Notes: generated by a model not told the origin, from the letters alone. A stretch of 64,000 nt of DNA from Azospirillum soli (GCF_017876165.1 NZ_JAGINQ010000003.1:372001-436000); one strand, 5' to 3'. Numbered from the stretch's first letter, positions 36,015-46,159 are shown. Numbers and translations: made by a program.

Positions 36015-36848
36015 TTGGATCATAACGACCTCGATTCCCATCGCATCCGGATTCACGGGCCGGAGGACTTCGAGGGCATGCGCCGGGCCGGACGGCTGGC
36101 CGCCGCCACGCTCGATTTCATCACCCCCTACGTTCAGCCGGGCATCACCACCGGCGAGCTGGACCGGCTGCTGGAACAGTACATCCGCGACCACGGCGCG
36201 GTGCCGGCGCCGCTGGGCTACCGGGGCTTCCCGCGCGCCAACTGCATCTCGGTCAATCACGTCGTCTGCCACGGGATTCCCGGCGACAAGCGGCTGATGA
36301 ACGGCGACATCCTGAACATCGACGTGACGCCGATCCTGGACGGCTGGTACGGCGATTCCAGCCGCATGTACCTGTGCGGCGACGTCAGCGTGAAGGCGCG
36401 CAAGCTGGTGGACGTCACCTACGAGGCGCTGATGATCGGCATCAAGGCCGTGAAGCCGGGCGCAACGCTGGGCGACATCGGCCACGCCATCCAGACCTAC
36501 GCGGAAAGCCACCGCTTCTCGGTCGTGCGCGATTTCTGCGGGCACGGCCTCGGCCGCGTCTTCCACGAGCCGCCGTCGGTGCTCCACTTCGGCAATCCTG
36601 GCACGGGTGCGGTGCTGAAGGAAGGCATGATCTTCACCATCGAGCCGATGATCAACGCCGGCCGCCACGACGTGAAGATCCTGGGCGACGGTTGGACCGC
36701 CGTGACCAAGGACAAGTCCCTGTCGGCGCAGTTCGAACACGCCATCGGCGTGACCAAGGACGGCTGCGAGATCTTCACCCTCTCCCCCGCCGGCTTCACC
36801 AAGCCGCCCTACCCGGTCCCGGCCGAGGAAACCGCGGTGGTGGCGTAA
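36015..36848 (+). CDS. map: Methionine aminopeptidase type I
   Basis: 277 aa; removes N-terminal Met from new proteins. Metal ligands appear in LNIDVTPILDGWYGDSSRMY (two Asp), CGHGLGRVFHEPP (His), FTIEPMI (Glu) and AQFEHAIGV (Glu). It uses TTG: AGGGG lies 6 bp upstream, and the first ATG would remove conserved HGPEDFEGMRRAGRL. Confidence 0.94.
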   Translation: MDHNDLDSHRIRIHGPEDFEGMRRAGRLAAATLDFITPYVQPGITTGELDRLLEQYIRDHGAVPAPLGYRGFPRANCISVNHVVCHGIPGDKRLMNGDILNIDVTPILDGWYGDSSRMYLCGDVSVKARKLVDVTYEALMIGIKAVKPGATLGDIGHAIQTYAESHRFSVVRDFCGHGLGRVFHEPPSVLHFGNPGTGAVLKEGMIFTIEPMINAGRHDVKILGDGWTAVTKDKSLSAQFEHAIGVTKDGCEIFTLSPAGFTKPPYPVPAEETAVVA

Positions 36849-36945
36849 GCGCCGCTCCCGCGATTCCCAGCAGGCGATTTTCTAAAGGATGATTTTCTAG
36901 CGGAAGAGGTATAGTCCGGCGCACACCTTTGCATGGCGGCGCCGG

Positions 36946-37722
36946 ATGGCTGGAAGAAAAACCAAAAAGGGCATGGGGGACGTGGCCGTCGCGCCGGACC
37001 TGCCGGGTCTGAACACTCCCCCCGCCTCCACGGACGAGCCCCACTACAAGGGCCACCGGGAACGGCTGCGCAAGCGTTTCTTGGAAGGCGGGGCCGAGGC
37101 GCTCCAGGATTACGAGCTTCTGGAGATGATCTTGTTCGCGGCCGACCCGCGCCGCGACGTGAAGCCGCTCGCCAAGGCGCTGATCAAGGCATTCGGCGAC
37201 CTGTGGGGCGTCGTTAACGCGCCGCCGGAACGCCTGCGCGGCTTCAAGGTGGAGGGGGCGTCCATGGCCTCCGACAACGCTGTCGCCATGGTGCGGGTGG
37301 TCGGCGCGGCGGCGCTGCGTGGCATGCGCCAGCAGGTGATCGACCGGCCGGTGCTGGCCTCCTGGCAGGCCCTGCTGGAATACTGCACCGCCGCCATGGC
37401 GCACGAACCGACCGAGCAGTTCCGCCTGCTGTTCCTGGACCGCAAGAACAAGCTGATTGCCGACGAGGTGCAGCAGACCGGCACGGTGGACCACACCCCC
37501 GTCTACCCGCGCGAGGTCGTGAAGCGCGCGCTGGAGTTGTCGGCGACCGCCATCATCCTAGTGCACAACCACCCCTCGGGCGACCCGACGCCGAGCCGCG
37601 CCGACATCGAGATGACCAAGGAAATCGTGCGCGCCGCCCATGCCGTCGGCGTCGTGATCCACGATCACATCATCATCGGCAAGGGCAAGCACACGAGCTT
37701 CAAGGCGCAACGGCTTCTGTAG
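36946..37722 (+). CDS. radC: RadC family JAB-domain protein
   Basis: 258 aa. N-terminal UPF0758/HhH part: GHRERLRKRFLEGGAEALQD and YELLEMILFAADPRRDVK. The JAB metal site is LVHNHPSGDPTPSRADIE with downstream D. Historically linked to DNA repair; actual function uncertain. It stands 97 bp after map on the same strand. Confidence 0.92.
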   Translation: MAGRKTKKGMGDVAVAPDLPGLNTPPASTDEPHYKGHRERLRKRFLEGGAEALQDYELLEMILFAADPRRDVKPLAKALIKAFGDLWGVVNAPPERLRGFKVEGASMASDNAVAMVRVVGAAALRGMRQQVIDRPVLASWQALLEYCTAAMAHEPTEQFRLLFLDRKNKLIADEVQQTGTVDHTPVYPREVVKRALELSATAIILVHNHPSGDPTPSRADIEMTKEIVRAAHAVGVVIHDHIIIGKGKHTSFKAQRLL

Positions 37723-37806
37723 AGCCGTTTTCCGCCGCTGCACCTCCACTCATCCGCTGCACCTCCATTCAGCACCTCCATTCATCGTCATGCCTGTGCT
37801 TGACAC

Positions 37807-37854
37807 GGGCATCCACGCCGGATTGGGAAGGTCTATCCGTCGCCGTGGATGCCC
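37807..37854. repeat. REP-like palindrome downstream of radC
   Basis: GGGCATCCACG and CGTGGATGCCC form 11-bp arms 26 bp apart, embedded in CGTCATGCCTGTGCTTGACA and a matching right side. This is a typical dispersed intergenic palindrome. Just upstream are three imperfect copies of GCACCTCCA(T)TCA. Confidence 0.6.
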
Positions 37855-37878
37855 GGGACATGGCGAACGGGGCCGTCC

Positions 37879-38523
37879 TCAGTGGACCGAACTCCCCGGC
37901 TGGTGCACGACGCGCAGGTACGGCTTCACCGTCGTCCAGCCTTCCGGGAAGCGGTCCTTGGCCTCCTCGTCGGTGACCGATGGCACGATGATAACATCCT
38001 CGCCCTGGTGCCAGTTGACGGGGGTAGCGACCTTGTACTGTTCGGTCAGCTGGATGGAGTCGATGACCCGCAGGAGCTCCTCGAAGTTACGGCCGGTGCT
38101 GGCCGGATAGGTGATCGTCAGGCGGACCTTCTTGTTCGGGTCGATCACGAAGACAGACCGCACGGTCGTGGTGTCGCTGGCGTTCGGGTGGATCATCCCA
38201 TAGAGGTCCGAGACATGCCGGTCGGCGTCGGCCAGCAACGGGAAGTTCAGTGCATAGCCCTGGGTTTCCGCGATGTCCTCGGCCCAGCGGCGGTGATCGT
38301 CGAGCGGATCGACCGACAGGCCGATGACCTTCACGTTGCGCTGCTGGAATTGAAGCTTCAGCCGCGACACCTCGCCCAGTTCCGTCGTGCAGACCGGCGT
38401 GAAGTCCTTGGGATGGGAAAACAGCACGACCCAACTGTCGCCGGCCCATTCGTAGAAGTTGATCTTGCCCTCGGTGGAGTCCTGCGTGAAATCAGGAGCC
38501 GTATCGCCCAGTCGCAAGTTCAT
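37879..38523 (-). CDS. 1-Cys peroxiredoxin (Prx6 type)
   Basis: 214-aa thiol peroxidase. The peroxidatic Cys lies in DFTPVCTTELGE; SVDPLDDHRRWAEDI and LFSHPKDF are family blocks; the C-terminal extension VPSVTDEEAKDRFPEGW is the Prx6 arm. No resolving Cys. Cytosolic. It is divergent from the MBL hydrolase gene. Confidence 0.94.
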   Translation of the reverse strand: MNLRLGDTAPDFTQDSTEGKINFYEWAGDSWVVLFSHPKDFTPVCTTELGEVSRLKLQFQQRNVKVIGLSVDPLDDHRRWAEDIAETQGYALNFPLLADADRHVSDLYGMIHPNASDTTTVRSVFVIDPNKKVRLTITYPASTGRNFEELLRVIDSIQLTEQYKVATPVNWHQGEDVIIVPSVTDEEAKDRFPEGWTTVKPYLRVVHQPGSSVH

Positions 38524-38764
38524 GGCATTCCTCCCTGAGGAAGCGCCGGCGCGTCACCGTTCTCTTCGGCAAGGCGCCGGATCGGTGATTTCGATGGTAA
38601 CGATTATAGGCACCGCTTCCGCTCCGCCAGCCTCGCGAAAAGGAGGAGCGGCCTGACGCGGACGGCTTATGGACCGATGGCGGACACCCTATTCCCAAAA
38701 TTCTTCGGTAGATTTCGCCCTTGAGATTTCGCCCTTGCCGCCACGGGACGCCGGAGATGCCGCG

Positions 38765-39625
38765 ATGCGCGCGACCGTCCAAGCCTTCTTCCACCCGCCG
38801 AGTTCGACCATCTCCTACGTCGTCTACGACCGGCCCGGCGGAGCGGCGGCCATCGTCGATTCCGTGCTCGACTTCGACGGCGCGTCCGGGCGGCTCGGCA
38901 CCGCGTCGGCCGACGCGCTCGCCGGCTTCGTCGCGGAACAAGGGTTGACCGTCGCCTGGATCCTGGAAACGCACATCCACGCCGACCACCTCTCCGCCGC
39001 CCATCGCTTGCAGGACCGGCTGGGTGGCCGCATCGGGATCGGGGCGCGGGTCGCCGAGGTGCAGACGCATTTTGGCAAGGTGTTCAACGCCCCTCTGGGT
39101 CCGCGCCGGAACGGCGCATGCTTCGACCGGCTGTTCGAGGACGGCGAGGCGTTCACGGTCGGTGACTTGGACGGCGAGGCGCTGCACACGCCCGGTCACA
39201 CACCGGACTCCGTCAGCTATCGGATCGGCGACGCCCTGTTCGTCGGCGACACGCTGTTCATGCCGGACGGCGGCACCGCGCGTTGCGACTTTCCCGGCGG
39301 CGACGCCCGGCAGATGTATTGCTCGCTGCGGCGTCTGCTCGCCCTGCCGGAGGAGACGCGCGTCTTCGTCTGCCATGATTACGCGCCGGGCGGACGCTCC
39401 CACGCCTGGGAAACCACGGTCGGGGAGCAGCGCCGGGCCAACATCCACGTCCGCGACGGGGTCGACGTGGAGTCCTACGTCGCCATGCGCGCGGCGCGCG
39501 ACCGCACCCTGTCCATGCCGGCCCTGATCATCCCGGCCGTGCAGGTCAATGTCGCCGCCGGCCGCCTCCCCGCCCCCGAAGCCAACGGCGCCGTTTACCT
39601 GAAGATGCCGGTGAACGTGCTGTAG
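38765..39625 (+). CDS. MBL-fold metallo-hydrolase, persulfide-dioxygenase-like
   Basis: 286 aa. Metal motif THIHADHLSAA (HxHxDH), then HTPGHTPDSVSY (His) and FVGDTLF (Asp), VCHDYAPGG (His). Overall wording matches ETHE1/Blh-type sulfur-handling MBL proteins, without a rhodanese domain. The ATG is chosen for the CCGGAG site; a longer frame begins 32 codons earlier with GC-poor codons. Glyoxalase II-like activity is an alternative. Confidence 0.85.
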   Translation: MRATVQAFFHPPSSTISYVVYDRPGGAAAIVDSVLDFDGASGRLGTASADALAGFVAEQGLTVAWILETHIHADHLSAAHRLQDRLGGRIGIGARVAEVQTHFGKVFNAPLGPRRNGACFDRLFEDGEAFTVGDLDGEALHTPGHTPDSVSYRIGDALFVGDTLFMPDGGTARCDFPGGDARQMYCSLRRLLALPEETRVFVCHDYAPGGRSHAWETTVGEQRRANIHVRDGVDVESYVAMRAARDRTLSMPALIIPAVQVNVAAGRLPAPEANGAVYLKMPVNVL

Positions 39626-39637
39626 GGGCGGAGACCG

Positions 39638-42600
39638 TCAACCGACTGGCTCGGGCACCGCCGCATGGCTGGCGACGAAGGCGGCGAAGTCGTCGTAGGG
39701 CATGGGACGGCCGAGCAGGTAGCCCTGGATCTGGTCGCAGCCCAGCCGTGCGAGGCAGCCCAGCTGTTCCTCCGTCTCCACGCCCTCGGCCAGCGTGTGC
39801 ATGCGCAAGGACCGGGCCATGCTGATGATCGCCTCGGCGATGGCGCCACCGTCGGGGCCGTCGTCCAGGCTCTGCACGAAGGAACGATCGATCTTGAGCT
39901 TGTCCACGCGGAACCGCTTCAGATAGCTGAGGCTGGAATAGCCGGTGCCGAAATCGTCGATGGCCAGCGCCACGCCCATCGCGCGCAGGCGGGCGAAGGT
40001 CCCAGCGACGGAGTCGGAATCGTCCATCAGGACGCTTTCCGTCACCTCCAGCTCCAGGCATTGCGGCGGCACGTTGTAGGCGGACAGCCAGAAGGACACC
40101 CGCTCGGCAAGGCCCGGACGGCGCATCTGCACGGCCGACAGATTGATGGCGAACAGCAGCGGCCCGTGCCGCGCGATCAGGTCGGCGGCGCGCCGGCACG
40201 CCTCACCCAGCACCCAGTCGCCGAGCGGCAGGATCAAGCCCGTCTCCTCGGCCACCGGGATGAACTGGCCGGGCATGATCAGCTGCCCGTCCGGCCGGCG
40301 CCAGCGCACCAGCGCCTCCGCCCCGACGAGGCGGCGGCCGTCCACCGCGAACTGCGGCTGGAAGTGCAGCTCCATCTCGTTGTTGGCGAGCGCGTGGCGC
40401 AGGTTGCTTTCCAGCCACATGCGCTCCGACGCGCGGCAGTTCAGCTCCGGCGTGAAGAACTGATAGGTGGCGCGGCCCGCTTCCTTGGCGGCGTACATCG
40501 CCATGTCGGCGTTCTTCAGCAGCGCGTCGATGTCCTGCCCATCGTCCGGGAAGACGGCGATGCCGATGGAGGGGGTGACCCGAAGCTCGTGCCCATCCTC
40601 GACCAGGAAGGGTTCCGACAGGGCGCGCAGCACCTTGCGGGCGACCGTGCAGGCGGCGTCGGCGCTGTCCATGTCGTTGATCATGATGACGAACTCGTCA
40701 CCGCCCTGGCGGCTGACGGTGTCGCTGGCCCGGACGGCCTCGGTCAGCCGGACGCCGACCCCGCGCAGCAGCTTGTCGCCGACCGCGTGGCCCAGGCTGT
40801 CGTTGATGGTCTTGAAGCGGTCGAGATCGACGAACAGCAGCCCGATCTTCTTGCCGTGCCGTTCGGCGGCGAGCAGCGCGCGTCCCAGCCGGTCGCGCAG
40901 CAGGAAGCGGTTCGGCAGGTCGGTCAGGAAGTCGTACTGGGCCAGATGCCGGATGCGCTCCTCCTGGGCGCGCGTCTCGGTGATGTCGGAGAAGGCGGCG
41001 ATGTAGTTGACCACGTCGCCCGCCTCGTTGCGCACCACCTTGATGCTGAGCCACTCCGGGTAGATCTCGCCGGACTTGCGCTTGTTCCAGATCTCGCCGG
41101 ACCAGTGGCCGGCCTCGCGCAGTTGCACCCACATGTCGGCGTAGAAGGACTCCTCCTGCCGGCCGGAGCCGAGCAGGGCCGGGGTCTCGCCGATGACCTC
41201 CTCGCGGCTGTAGCCGGTGATGCGGCAGAAGGCGTCGTTCACCGCGACGATGCGGTTCTTCTCGTTGGTGACGACCATGCCCTCGGCGGCGTTGTCGAAC
41301 ACCTTGGCCGACAGGCGCAGCTGCCATTCGGCCCGCTTGCGCTCCGAGATGTCGTGGGCGATGGCGCAGGTGTAGGCGTCGCCCTCGTAGGCGACGCGGC
41401 TGGCCGTCACCTCCAGGTTCAGGCTCCGGCCGTCGCGGGTGCGGTAGACCGTCTCGTACCGCTCGGCCGCCCCATCCCCTTCGGGCCGGAAATCCTCCAG
41501 CAGGTCGGCGTGGCTTCCGACCAGCTCCTCCAGCGGGGCGCCCAGCGCCGCGCAGCCGAAGGGGTTGACGTAGGCGATGCGCAGTTCGGCGTCGGCCAGG
41601 ACCACGATTTCCGACACATGGTCCACGAAGAAGTTGGCGAGGTACAGCTGCCGGGCGCGCTCGCGCAGCATCCTGTCGCTCTGCCGCATGCTGGTCTTGT
41701 AGGTGCCGACGATGCGGCGGATCCAGCCGGTGACCAGCCAGGAGATCGCCACCGACGCGGCCAGCGCCATGGCCAAAATCACCACGGTGGTCAGGATGCG
41801 GTCCGACACGCCGCGCTTCACCTCGGCCCGGCGGATGTCCAGCACCTTGCCGATGTCGTCGGAATACATGCCGACGATCAGGATCCAGCCCCAGACGTCC
41901 GGGGCCGACACATAGGCGATCTTGGGCGTCAGCCGTCCGGTTTCCGGATGCAGCCATTCATAGCGCAGCTCGCCCCCGCCCTGCCGGCCAAGCTCCAGGA
42001 TGCGCGACACCAGCGTCCGCTCCGTCTCCCACGGCAGTTTTTCGGCCAGCCGCCCTTCCGACGCCGGGGATGAGTGCGACAGCACGATGCGGCCGTCCTG
42101 GCTCAGAATCGAGATGTAGCCGCTTTCCCCGAAGCGGAAGGCGCGCATCCGTTCCAGCGCTTCCTGCTGCACCCGCTCTTCGAAAGCATCGACATACTCG
42201 CCGGCGCCGATCAGCCAGTCGAACGGTTCGAAGCGGCGGACGTAGGCGAGTTTCTCCGACATCTTTCCGGAGTTGTCCGGCGCGTACCAGCGATAGCGGG
42301 TGAAGCCCTGCCCGTCCGGTTCCTGCGCGGCGCGGATCAGGTCGCGCATGATCGGCGTGCCCGCGTCGTCCCGGTTGTCGAGCAGCGAGCTGCCCTCCCG
42401 CGTCGGGTCGATGGGCAGCAGCACGCACAGGCCGGCCATGTCGTCGATGAAGTAGTAGCCGCGCCCCTCGAAAAAGCGCAGCGGCCGCAGCGTTTCCTTG
42501 ATCGACTCCTTGATCGCCGGTTCCGGCAGGTAACCCTTTGCCCGCTCGTAGATGGATTGGGCGGTGCTGTGGGCCTCGTCCACCTTGGCGCGCAGCTGTT

Positions 42601-42886
42601 CCTTCAACAGCGGCTCGATCCGCGAGCGCATAAAAGCGAGATAGGAGCGGGTGTTCTCAAGCTCCTGCCGCAGCGTGCGGCTCTGCTCCTCGGCGTAGCG
42701 CGCCTCGGTCTGGCGCAGGTCCGCTTCGAAGTCCTTCAGGTGCTGACCGATGAAGTACGCCCCCAGCCCAAGCACGAGCACCGCGACCAGCGTCATCGAC
42801 GCCAGGAACTGCAACCGGTACAGGCGTGCCTCGTCGGATGAGCGAGACAACGGCTCGCGCACCAACTCGGCGATCGGATCGGACAA
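39638..42886 (-). CDS. Cache-PAS-PAS-GGDEF-EAL cyclic-di-GMP protein
   Basis: 1082-aa inner-membrane sensor. Helix 27-47; periplasmic Cache-type sensor (about 60-320, two similar halves with FFEGRGYYFIDDMAG and FGESGYISILSQDGR); second helix near 360-380; two PAS domains; GGDEF intact (RQGGDEF); EAL intact (GAEALVRW, with DDFGTGYSSLSYLKR). Both synthase and phosphodiesterase activity are possible. Start TTG: GGAGGG lies 6 bp before it and no suitable ATG follows before the first helix. It is divergent from purB with a 263-bp gap. Confidence 0.92.
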   Translation of the reverse strand: MSDPIAELVREPLSRSSDEARLYRLQFLASMTLVAVLVLGLGAYFIGQHLKDFEADLRQTEARYAEEQSRTLRQELENTRSYLAFMRSRIEPLLKEQLRAKVDEAHSTAQSIYERAKGYLPEPAIKESIKETLRPLRFFEGRGYYFIDDMAGLCVLLPIDPTREGSSLLDNRDDAGTPIMRDLIRAAQEPDGQGFTRYRWYAPDNSGKMSEKLAYVRRFEPFDWLIGAGEYVDAFEERVQQEALERMRAFRFGESGYISILSQDGRIVLSHSSPASEGRLAEKLPWETERTLVSRILELGRQGGGELRYEWLHPETGRLTPKIAYVSAPDVWGWILIVGMYSDDIGKVLDIRRAEVKRGVSDRILTTVVILAMALAASVAISWLVTGWIRRIVGTYKTSMRQSDRMLRERARQLYLANFFVDHVSEIVVLADAELRIAYVNPFGCAALGAPLEELVGSHADLLEDFRPEGDGAAERYETVYRTRDGRSLNLEVTASRVAYEGDAYTCAIAHDISERKRAEWQLRLSAKVFDNAAEGMVVTNEKNRIVAVNDAFCRITGYSREEVIGETPALLGSGRQEESFYADMWVQLREAGHWSGEIWNKRKSGEIYPEWLSIKVVRNEAGDVVNYIAAFSDITETRAQEERIRHLAQYDFLTDLPNRFLLRDRLGRALLAAERHGKKIGLLFVDLDRFKTINDSLGHAVGDKLLRGVGVRLTEAVRASDTVSRQGGDEFVIMINDMDSADAACTVARKVLRALSEPFLVEDGHELRVTPSIGIAVFPDDGQDIDALLKNADMAMYAAKEAGRATYQFFTPELNCRASERMWLESNLRHALANNEMELHFQPQFAVDGRRLVGAEALVRWRRPDGQLIMPGQFIPVAEETGLILPLGDWVLGEACRRAADLIARHGPLLFAINLSAVQMRRPGLAERVSFWLSAYNVPPQCLELEVTESVLMDDSDSVAGTFARLRAMGVALAIDDFGTGYSSLSYLKRFRVDKLKIDRSFVQSLDDGPDGGAIAEAIISMARSLRMHTLAEGVETEEQLGCLARLGCDQIQGYLLGRPMPYDDFAAFVASHAAVPEPVG

Positions 42887-43149
42887 CGACGGCCCTCCTG
42901 AAACCCGCGCCGGATTGCCACGTCCGGCGCCCCTGGCGGCCACCGCGGCGGGCTGCGCCGGGAATGCCCCATACTCTCTTCGAAACCGAACTTTAGTATT
43001 AGCACTTTTTGAAGTGCAGAACAGCGAAATCCCCAGGATATCGGAAGGGGCTTTGCAGCAGGAACGCGCGCGGCTATGGTCCCGCGCGCGCAAAGCCCCC
43101 CATGCATGCCCTTCAAACGCACGCACAGTCCTGTCTTCGGAGAGAGCCG

Positions 43150-44445
43150 ATGATCCCCCGCTACACCCGCCCCGAAATGGCCCGCATCTGGGAGCCGGAG
43201 AACCGGTTCCGCATCTGGTTCGAGATCGAGGCGCACGCCTGCGACGCGCAGGCCCAGCTGGGCGTCATCCCGAAGGAGGCGGCCGCCGCCGTGTGGGAGC
43301 GCGGCAAGTGGGAGATCGACCGCATCGACGAGATCGAGCGGGAAACCCGCCACGACGTCATCGCCTTCCTGACCAACCTCGCCGAATACGTCGGTCCCGA
43401 GGCGCGCTTCGTTCACCAGGGCATGACCTCGTCGGACGTGCTGGACACCTGCCTCGCCGTGCAGATGACCCAGGCCGCCGACCTGCTGCTCGACGACATG
43501 GACAAGCTGCTGGCCGCGCTGAAGCGCCGCGCCTATGAGCACAAGAACACGGTCACCATCGGCCGCAGCCATGGCATCCACGCCGAGCCGACGACCTTCG
43601 GCTTGAAGCTGGCGAACCACTACGCCGCCTTCGCCCGCGGGCGCGAGCGTCTGGTCCAGGCGCGCCAGGACATCGCCACCTGCGCCATCTCGGGCGCGGT
43701 CGGCACCTTCGCCAACATCGACCCGCGCGTCGAGGAATACGTCGCCGAGAAGATGGGCCTGACGCCGGAGCCGGTGTCCACCCAGGTCATCCCGCGCGAC
43801 CGCCACGCCTTCTACTTCTCCGTCCTCGGCGTCATCGCATCGAGCATCGAGAACCTGTCCGTAGAGATCCGCCACCTCCAGCGCACCGAGGTGCGCGAAG
43901 CGGAGGAGTTCTTCCATCCAGGCCAGAAGGGCTCGTCGGCCATGCCGCACAAGCGCAACCCGGTCCTGTCGGAAAACCTCACCGGCCTCGCCCGCCTCGT
44001 CCGCTCGGCCGTCGTGCCGGCGCTGGAGAACGTGGCACTGTGGCACGAGCGCGACATCTCCCACTCCTCGGTCGAGCGCATGATCGGCCCGGACGCCACC
44101 GTCACGCTGGACTTCGCGCTGATGCGCCTGACCGGCATGATGGAAAAGCTGGTCGTCTATCCGGAGCGCATGAAGAAGAACCTGGACGACCTCGGCGGCC
44201 TCGTCTTCTCGCAGCGCGTCCTGCTGGCCCTGACCCAGGCGGGCATGAGCCGCGAGGACTCCTACAAGGCCGTCCAGCGCAACGCCATGCAGGTGTGGGA
44301 GCACGGCGGCAACTTCCTGGAGCTGCTGGCCGCCGACACCGAGGTCGCCAAGCACATCTCCCGCGATGAGCTGGAGCCCATGTTCAACATGGCCTACCAC
44401 ACCAAGCACGTGGACACGATCTTCAAGCGCGTGTTCGGCGCCTAA
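43150..44445 (+). CDS. purB: Adenylosuccinate lyase
   Basis: 431-aa tetrameric fumarase/aspartase-superfamily lyase acting twice in purine synthesis (SAICAR and adenylosuccinate). Signature GSSAMPHKRNP lies in the flexible loop; TSSDVLDTCLAVQ, GRSHGIHAEPTTFG and ERDISHSSVER supply catalytic His and Ser. Start MIPRYTRPEMARIW is conserved. Followed by a strong terminator. Confidence 0.96.
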   Translation: MIPRYTRPEMARIWEPENRFRIWFEIEAHACDAQAQLGVIPKEAAAAVWERGKWEIDRIDEIERETRHDVIAFLTNLAEYVGPEARFVHQGMTSSDVLDTCLAVQMTQAADLLLDDMDKLLAALKRRAYEHKNTVTIGRSHGIHAEPTTFGLKLANHYAAFARGRERLVQARQDIATCAISGAVGTFANIDPRVEEYVAEKMGLTPEPVSTQVIPRDRHAFYFSVLGVIASSIENLSVEIRHLQRTEVREAEEFFHPGQKGSSAMPHKRNPVLSENLTGLARLVRSAVVPALENVALWHERDISHSSVERMIGPDATVTLDFALMRLTGMMEKLVVYPERMKKNLDDLGGLVFSQRVLLALTQAGMSREDSYKAVQRNAMQVWEHGGNFLELLAADTEVAKHISRDELEPMFNMAYHTKHVDTIFKRVFGA

Positions 44446-44478
44446 GTTGCTAGACTAGACGGTCCAGTATAGGGCTTA

Positions 44479-44520
44479 AAACGGGCTGTGATCCAGCAAT
44501 GGTCACAGCCCGTTTGTTTT
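44479..44520 (+). terminator. purB terminator
   Basis: AAACGGGCTGTGA and TCACAGCCCGTTT form a 13-bp perfect stem with an 11-nt loop, followed by GTTTT. Confidence 0.85.
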
Positions 44521-44604
44521 GAGTAAACCTTATCGCAAGCTTCCGAGAACACCCTGTCCCACGGGAGCGCCGCTGCTGCGGCGTCGGGACATGGGGGACT
44601 GATC

Positions 44605-45594
44605 GTGAAGCGTACCGATTCGGCGGCGCTGCTGCTGATGCTCGCCATAGCCATCATGGACATGGGGGCCGTATCGCCCGCCGCAGCGGCCGAGCGTCTT
44701 CCCATCCGGCAGGATTTCGAGAGCGGGCGCCTGGACGACGGGGCGCTGGCGCCCTGCTACCGCCGCGAAAACGTCCTCGCCAACACGGCGGACGCGGCGC
44801 GCGACGGCGCGCGGGCGGCAAGGCTGGAGGTGTTTCCCCAGGGACAGGCGCCGATGCCCGCGCAGGCCATCGAGATGGGCGCCGCCCGCCCCTCGCCGTC
44901 CTGCACCGACCCGGCGGCGCCGGACACCGCCTACGAGGACGACGGCACCGAACGCGCCGAGTTGTGGGAACCGTCGAAAACCCGCATCGCCTTTGGCACC
45001 GAGGCTTGGTACGGCTTCAGCATGCGCGTGGACGGCACGGTGCCGGCCGACGACAACCGCCGTCTGGTCATCGGCCAATGGAAGCAGTCCGGCGGCAAGA
45101 GTCCCTTCGTGGCGCAACGCTTCGGCAATCGGAACTTCCACATCACCTTCCAGCAGGACGCCCGAAACGGCAACGAGTGCCGCGTGCTGCTGGCCTACCA
45201 GAACGAACCGGCGCCCCAGGCCGACAGCGTCGATCTGACGACCGGCGAGCCCTGCCAGACCGACGTGGTGGTGGAGCGCTACAGCCTCCTGCCCTCACCC
45301 TTTGGAGCCTGGACGGACCTGGTCTATCACCTGAAGGGCTCGACCGGGACGGACGGCGTTCTGGAGGTCTGGGCGGACGGCGCGCTGGTGGCGCGGGCCA
45401 CGGGCCGAATCGGCTACGCCAGCGCCGGCAAGCAGTATTTCAAGTTCGGTCCCTACCGCGACAACGCGCCCTACACCACCTCCGCCACCATCGATTCCTT
45501 CGCGCGCGGCGGCAGTTTCAGCGAGGTCGCCTCCGGCCTGAACCGCGGCGCCGAGGGCGAGATCGCCGCCAGGGACGTGCCAGCGCGGTATTGA
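44605..45594 (+). CDS. Secreted heparin-lyase-like / polysaccharide lyase protein
   Basis: 329 aa, GTG start. Sec signal with cleavage after SPAAAA-ERLP (about residue 29). The body fits the concanavalin-like heparin lyase I/PL20 fold: TERAELWEPS, WYGFSMRVDGTVPADDNRRL, VIGQWKQSGGKSP, VYHLKGSTGTDGVLEVWADG, YFKFGPYRDNAP. A beta-eliminating action on acidic polysaccharide is inferred from family resemblance. Neighbours give no substrate hint. Confidence 0.78.
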   Translation: MKRTDSAALLLMLAIAIMDMGAVSPAAAAERLPIRQDFESGRLDDGALAPCYRRENVLANTADAARDGARAARLEVFPQGQAPMPAQAIEMGAARPSPSCTDPAAPDTAYEDDGTERAELWEPSKTRIAFGTEAWYGFSMRVDGTVPADDNRRLVIGQWKQSGGKSPFVAQRFGNRNFHITFQQDARNGNECRVLLAYQNEPAPQADSVDLTTGEPCQTDVVVERYSLLPSPFGAWTDLVYHLKGSTGTDGVLEVWADGALVARATGRIGYASAGKQYFKFGPYRDNAPYTTSATIDSFARGGSFSEVASGLNRGAEGEIAARDVPARY

Positions 45595-45632
45595 GGCGCG
45601 GGCACTGTTGCCCCCCAGTTCACACGAATGAA

Positions 45633-45664
45633 AAAGGCCCGACGCGTCCCCGCGCCGGGCCTTT
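45633..45664. terminator. Bidirectional terminator
   Basis: AAAGGCCCG and CGGGCCTTT arms with flanking A/T runs, serving the lyase-like gene on one strand and the zeta-subunit gene on the other. Confidence 0.85.
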
Positions 45665-45684
45665 CGACCATCCCGATAGGATGC

Positions 45685-46005
45685 TTACTCCTGATGCACC
45701 TGCTGGCGGGCGACGTCCAGCAGATGGGCAAGCTCCTTCTCGACGCGGTGGTCGGAAATGTCGATGCCCCTGGCGTGCAGGTCGGCGGCCAGACGGTCGC
45801 GGATGTCGTGCGGACCGGACGCGCCGACGTCGGCGTCGATGATCTGGCGGGCGTAGGCGTCCGCGTCGGCCCCGGTCAGGCCCAGCAGATCGGCGGCCCA
45901 CAGGCCGGCCAACCGGTTGCGGCGGGCCCGAATCCTGAAGAGCAGGTCCTGGTCGTGCTGGAACTTGTTCTCGAAAGCCCGCTCGCGCTCGTCAAAGGTC
46001 GTCAT
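45685..46005 (-). CDS. DUF1476 protein, ATP synthase zeta (inhibitor) subunit
   Basis: 106 aa. TTFDERERAFENKFQHDQDL and RRNRLAGLWAADLLGL are the DUF1476 signature. In Paracoccus the family member binds F1-ATPase through its N-terminus and blocks ATP hydrolysis. Mostly helical; found only in Alphaproteobacteria, which supports the taxonomic call. Confidence 0.92.
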   Translation of the reverse strand: MTTFDERERAFENKFQHDQDLLFRIRARRNRLAGLWAADLLGLTGADADAYARQIIDADVGASGPHDIRDRLAADLHARGIDISDHRVEKELAHLLDVARQQVHQE

Positions 46006-46159
46006 GGGGACCTAGGCTCCTTGGATTGGTTTTGCGCTCCCAGATACAAGACTATATAGCCGGTGCGCCGGGCGTCGTCACCGCCCCGGCGCACCGTCCA
46101 TTCGGCGAATCCGGCGTGCGGCGACATACCCAAGAGGGAAGCGGAAGGCAAGATTCCCG

